DNA from: JASJCP01 sp051155735
Lineage (GTDB): Bacteria > Cyanobacteriota > Cyanobacteriia > Cyanobacteriales > Xenococcaceae
Assembly: GCA_051155735.1 (NCBI GenBank)
Contig: DAXETX010000275.1
Span: 1-9,196 of the forward strand
Length of the DNA: 9,196 nt
Direction of reading: 5' to 3'
Below the pieces are notes generated by a model. That model was not told the origin of the DNA. It saw nothing but the letters and a program-made list of their open reading frames with translations, and did no database searches. The position numbers were made by a program, and so were the translations under genes. Shown here in pieces: positions 6,566 to 9,196 of this stretch; position 1 is the stretch's first letter; the number at the start of each line of letters is the position of its first letter.

Positions 6566-6593
6566 ATTATAAAACAATACAAAAATGCTACAA
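6566..6593 (-). promoter_or_regulatory. Candidate distal minus-strand promoter with a perfect -10
   Basis: On the minus strand TATAAT (6566-6571) is a perfect -10 hexamer and TTGTAG (6588-6593), 16 bases upstream, is a weak -35 (3 of 6). Transcription would start near 6559 and read through the palindrome cluster towards the ABC exporter, giving a leader of about 300 bases or a separate small RNA. A plus-strand candidate overlaps it (TTGTTA 6543-6548, 16-base spacer, TATTAT 6565-6570), so the block may simply be AT-rich. Confidence 0.35.
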
Positions 6594-6623
6594 AATGAAA
6601 TTACTAAAAATTAGGTGCAATAT

Positions 6624-7529
6624 CTAAAGAAAAATCAACTCTCCTTCTCGTGCATTTAAAATCACCCGATGACCTACAGGTAAGGCTGCATTAGCGCCAT
6701 CATGACCAAAAGGAAGCTCCGAAACAATGGGAATCTTTAAATCTTGAAGGCGATCACGTAACACTTCTGTAACTGACCAGCTATTAGTCCCTGGGTAGGG
6801 TTCACAGCGACTAAAACGCCCTAAAGCAATCCCTTTAATCTGTTTGAATCCCCCCATTAAACGCCATTGAGTTAACAGGCGATCAATCCGATAAGGATAT
6901 TCGGTGACATCTTCTAAAGCCAAAATTGCCCCACTAAAGCTAGGCTGTAAGGGAGTCCCCAGTAAATGAGTCGCGACAGTAAGATTAGCTGGTAATAAAA
7001 AACCCTCAGCAATTTGCTTATTCCAACCTTGACCTTTTAAAGTTGCTAAAGCATGACCAGTCAAATAATCAAACAATCTATTTTGTGACCATGCTGGCTC
7101 ATCAGCTAAAGTTGTTAATACCGCACCATGAACTCCGGCAATTCCTACTGTTGCCAAACTCCACAACAAACTAGTGACATCAGAAAACCCGATGAGCCAT
7201 TTGGGAGTAACTTGTTGATTCCAAGTCCAAGCTTCTAATAGTCTAGCAGAACCATAGCCACCTCTAATACACAATATTGCCTTACATTCAGGGTCTTTCC
7301 AGGCTGCTGCTAGAGCCTGTCGGCGTTGGCTATCTGTTCCTGCCAAATACCCGCTCATACTATCCCAGTTATCTCCTAATTCTACGCGATAACCTTGCGA
7401 TCGCCATAATTCTAGACCTCGTTCTAATGCTGCGGTTTCCCGCAATGCCCCACTAGGGGCGATCGCTTTTACTAAATCTCCTGGTTGCAGACAAGGCGGT
7501 AATTGTAACAAAAAATTGTTATCGCTCAT
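6624..7529 (-). CDS. LD-carboxypeptidase, peptidase family S66
   Basis: S66 enzymes cleave the L-Lys/meso-Dap to D-Ala bond of murein tetrapeptides during cell-wall recycling; the microcin-immunity protein MccF belongs to the same family. This 301-residue protein is of normal length. It has the opening LQPGDLVKAIAPSG (14-27), the RGGYG loop (89-93), and the nucleophile elbow IGFSD with Ser116. Glu206 in LALEDV and His276 in FGHDGAN complete the expected Ser-Glu-His triad, whose spacing fits the Pseudomonas enzyme. No signal peptide is visible, as expected for a cytoplasmic recycling enzyme. The ATG (7527-7529) lacks an obvious Shine-Dalgarno sequence. It is divergent from glycogen synthase. 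An immunity-type role against peptide-nucleotide toxins cannot be excluded from sequence but nothing nearby supports it. Confidence 0.88.
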   Translation of the reverse strand: MSDNNFLLQLPPCLQPGDLVKAIAPSGALRETAALERGLELWRSQGYRVELGDNWDSMSGYLAGTDSQRRQALAAAWKDPECKAILCIRGGYGSARLLEAWTWNQQVTPKWLIGFSDVTSLLWSLATVGIAGVHGAVLTTLADEPAWSQNRLFDYLTGHALATLKGQGWNKQIAEGFLLPANLTVATHLLGTPLQPSFSGAILALEDVTEYPYRIDRLLTQWRLMGGFKQIKGIALGRFSRCEPYPGTNSWSVTEVLRDRLQDLKIPIVSELPFGHDGANAALPVGHRVILNAREGELIFL

Positions 7530-7676
7530 AAAATAATTGAGACAGACAAAGGCGTTAAATCATCCTCGGTCTTAGATTCTAACTTTCGATTTTTTCAGGA
7601 AGTGTGTCACAATCTTAGGGAAAAATATTTAAAAATAAAATATTGTCAAAAAATCTTAAGAGAGGATGAGATAGGT
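7530..7676. promoter_or_regulatory. Divergent intergenic region between the LD-carboxypeptidase and glycogen synthase genes
   Basis: These 147 bp must carry the 5' control signals of both genes. The part next to glgA is very AT-rich (7618-7655). For glgA, AGAGG at 7661-7665 lies 11 bases before the ATG and is a plausible ribosome binding site. I see no promoter with good matches in both hexamers in either direction, and no strong palindrome, so regulator sites cannot be named. Confidence 0.5.
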
Positions 7677-9149
7677 ATGTATATCGTGCAGATTGCCTCG
7701 GAATGCGCCCCCGTAATTAAAGCTGGTGGTTTAGGAGATGTAGTTTATGGCTTAAGTCGGGAGTTAGAAATTCGGGGACATTGTGTTGAGTTGATTCTCC
7801 CCATGTATGACTGCATGAGATACAACCAAATTTGGGGTCTTCACGAAGCTTATCGAGGTTTATTAGTACCTTGGTATCATGGGACAATTTATTGCGATGT
7901 CTTCTGCGGTTGGGTACATGGCAGACTTTGTTTCTTTATCCAACCCAAATCAGACGATCATTTCTTTGATCGCGGTTATTACTACGGTGATAGCGATGAC
8001 AATATGCGTTTTGCTTTCTTTAGCAAGGCTGCTTTAGAGTTTTTACTCGTGAGTAATAAGCGTCCCGATATTATTCACTGTCATGATTGGCAAACTGGTT
8101 TAGTTCCCGTAATGCTGTACGAAATCTATCAGTATCAGGGAATGGAACGTCAGCGCGTCTGCTATACCATTCATAATTTTAAACATCAAGGTCTGGGCGG
8201 GATAGAGATGCTGATGGCGACAGGTTTAAACCGTGAAGCTTATTATTTCCACTATGATCGCCTCAGAGATAATTTTAACCCCTTTGCCCTCAATTTTATG
8301 AAAGGTGGTATCGTCTATGCCAACTATGTCAACACTGTTTCGCCTCACCATGCTTGGGAAGCCCGTTATCAAGATGTGGGCTATGGTTTGGGTCATACCC
8401 TAGAAATTCATCAAGGTAAGTTTAGTGGCATTCTCAATGGTGTTGATTACAATATCTGGAATCCTGAAATCGATTCTCACATTCCCTTTAAGTATTCTCT
8501 AACGGATTTCACAGGCAAGGCTAAAAACAAAACTGCTTTGCGAGAAAGATTGTTACTGCAAAATGGAGATAAACCACTGATTGCTTATATCGGCAGACTC
8601 GACCAACAAAAGGGTGTCCATTTAGTACATCATGCCATGTACTACGCCCTCAACCAAGGAGCGCAATTTGTGCTGTTGGGTTCGGCAACTGAACCTAGTA
8701 TCAATAGCTGGTTTTGGCACGAAAAACAACATCTTAACGATCATCCCGATATCCATCTCGAATTAGGATTCGATGAAGAATTAGCCCATTTAATTTATGC
8801 TGGCGCAGATCTGATGATTGTACCGAGTAATTATGAACCGTGCGGGCTAACCCAATTAATCAGTTTAAAATACGGTACAGTCCCCATTGTCAGAGGCGTT
8901 GGCGGATTATTAAGTACTGTATTTGATCGGGACTACGATCAGAATCATGCACCAGAAACCCGCAATGGTTATGTATTTTATCAAACCGATCATCGAGCTT
9001 TAGAATCAGCACTAGAACGAGCAATTGGTTTATACAAAGGATCTCCTAAAGAATTTGAGCAATTAGCTCAACAAGGCATGGAATATGATTATTCTTGGAA
9101 CAATTCGGGAGCAAGTTATCTAAGTGTTTATGAATATATCAAGGCTTAA
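7677..9149 (+). CDS. glgA: Glycogen synthase, ADP-glucose dependent (GT5), cyanobacterial GlgA2-like
   Basis: This enzyme adds glucose from ADP-glucose to the non-reducing ends of alpha-1,4-glucan in the cytoplasm, building glycogen from photosynthate. The 490-residue protein has both GT-B domains. The N-terminal one carries the ADP-glucose-binding KAGGLGD (15-21) and HCHDWQT (134-140), and ends near GILNGVD (251-257). The C-terminal one carries YIGRLDQQKG (304-313; Arg307 and Lys312 are the expected phosphate-binding pair) and SNYEPCGLTQ (384-393; Glu387 is the expected catalytic-site acid). The opening MYIVQIASECAPV and the whole N-terminal domain resemble the Synechocystis GlgA2 isoform, as I remember it, rather than GlgA1. 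I chose ATG 7677 over an upstream in-frame GTG (7602) because the conserved family N-terminus begins there and AGAGG lies 11 bases upstream. No branching enzyme or pyrophosphorylase gene is in view. Confidence 0.94.
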   Translation: MYIVQIASECAPVIKAGGLGDVVYGLSRELEIRGHCVELILPMYDCMRYNQIWGLHEAYRGLLVPWYHGTIYCDVFCGWVHGRLCFFIQPKSDDHFFDRGYYYGDSDDNMRFAFFSKAALEFLLVSNKRPDIIHCHDWQTGLVPVMLYEIYQYQGMERQRVCYTIHNFKHQGLGGIEMLMATGLNREAYYFHYDRLRDNFNPFALNFMKGGIVYANYVNTVSPHHAWEARYQDVGYGLGHTLEIHQGKFSGILNGVDYNIWNPEIDSHIPFKYSLTDFTGKAKNKTALRERLLLQNGDKPLIAYIGRLDQQKGVHLVHHAMYYALNQGAQFVLLGSATEPSINSWFWHEKQHLNDHPDIHLELGFDEELAHLIYAGADLMIVPSNYEPCGLTQLISLKYGTVPIVRGVGGLLSTVFDRDYDQNHAPETRNGYVFYQTDHRALESALERAIGLYKGSPKEFEQLAQQGMEYDYSWNNSGASYLSVYEYIKA

Positions 9150-9184
9150 TTTATAAATAATTGCCAATCAAGATTCAGAAACTG

Positions 9185-9196
9185 TTTGTAAACAAA
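9185..9196. repeat. Short inverted repeat 35 bp after glgA, cut by the window edge
   Basis: TTTGT (9185-9189) and ACAAA (9192-9196) pair around AA exactly at the window end. It may be part of a longer hairpin acting as the glgA terminator, but the sequence stops before any T-run could be seen. Five AT-rich pairs are weak evidence. Confidence 0.2.

Larger units (their letters stand above)
6262..6623. other. 362-bp non-coding control region upstream of the ABC exporter
   Basis: This stretch lies between the LD-carboxypeptidase stop and the exporter start, both on the minus strand. I see no convincing gene. It holds several inverted repeats: AGGGA-CTA-TCCCT (6312-6324), CAGCTTT...AAAGCTG with a 14-base loop (6344-6350/6365-6371), the palindromes ACCGCGGT (6441-6448) and TTAAGTACTTAA (6487-6498), and GATAAC-TTT-GTTATC (6516-6530). 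Further dyads near 6265-6306 and an AT-rich promoter-like block at 6566-6593 are listed separately. The left part (6262-6312) looks like the proximal promoter. The right part may be a second promoter with a leader of about 300 bases, or an unannotated small RNA. Confidence 0.5.
1227..7466. repeat. Ten copies of the HIP1 palindrome GCGATCGC
   Basis: Perfect copies start at 1227, 1429, 2702, 3452, 3488, 3771, 5660, 6155, 7397 and 7459, and all lie inside minus-strand genes. About 0.14 copies are expected by chance in a window of this size. HIP1 is a well-known abundant octamer of many cyanobacterial genomes and is the best single marker of the source lineage here. No copy occurs in the dioxygenase gene or in glgA. 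Confidence 0.93.

Noticed and set aside
6377..6577. Minus-strand 66-codon open frame in the gap before the ABC exporter
   Set aside because: It starts with TTG, which lies in the spacer of the TATAAT promoter candidate. It has no ribosome binding site and matches no family I know. An inner ATG (6482-6484) would give 35 basic residues, also without a ribosome binding site.
7602..7676. Upstream in-frame GTG that would add 25 residues to glycogen synthase
   Set aside because: The added part is Lys-rich, unlike the family N-terminus, and comes from AT-rich intergenic DNA. The conserved protein begins at MYIVQIASE, and the AGAGG site fits the ATG at 7677.
1..9196. tRNA, rRNA, CRISPR array, insertion sequence or phage genes
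   Set aside because: No cloverleaf, repeat-spacer pattern, transposase motif or terminal inverted repeat was visible on either strand.

Overview
The window looks like chromosomal DNA from a cyanobacterium. Three things support this. The octamer GCGATCGC (HIP1) occurs ten times in 9.2 kb, where about 0.14 would be expected by chance. A cruF-cruG pair for the cyanobacterial carotenoid glycoside myxoxanthophyll is present. The glycogen synthase is of the cyanobacterial 'MYIVQIASECAPV' type. By eye the DNA is moderately AT-rich. Genus cannot be fixed from this window. I see no transposase, phage gene, CRISPR array, tRNA or rRNA.

Layout from left to right. Positions 1-96 are an open frame cut by the window edge, possibly the tail of another gene. 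A Fe(II)/2-oxoglutarate (phytanoyl-CoA dioxygenase-like) oxygenase lies on + (234-1088). It runs tail-to-tail into cruG with a 10-bp overlap. cruF and cruG form a minus-strand bicistron (3186 down to 1079) whose genes overlap by 4 bp with a GTG start. A short gap holding a strong hairpin (3278-3298) separates them from a second minus-strand bicistron: an ABC exporter (6261 down to 4390) and a Gfo/Idh/MocA oxidoreductase (TTG start, 4-bp overlap). A 362-bp non-coding stretch (6262-6623) rich in inverted repeats and promoter-like motifs lies upstream of the exporter. Beyond it are a minus-strand S66 LD-carboxypeptidase (7529 down to 6624) and the divergent + strand glycogen synthase (7677-9149).

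How the genes fit together. CruF hydrates the psi end of the carotenoid and CruG glycosylates the resulting 2'-hydroxyl. Both act at membranes. The convergent dioxygenase might tailor the same or another hydrophobic substrate, but that is inference from position only. The exporter and oxidoreductase are probably translationally coupled and so likely share a process, perhaps modification and export of a sugar-containing or lipid compound; the substrate cannot be read from the sequence. The LD-carboxypeptidase (murein recycling) and glycogen synthase (carbon storage) are housekeeping functions sharing a 147-bp divergent promoter region.

I found no clearly new multi-gene system. The points most worth a second look are the dioxygenase beside cruFG, the exporter-oxidoreductase bicistron, and the dyad-rich control region in front of that bicistron.
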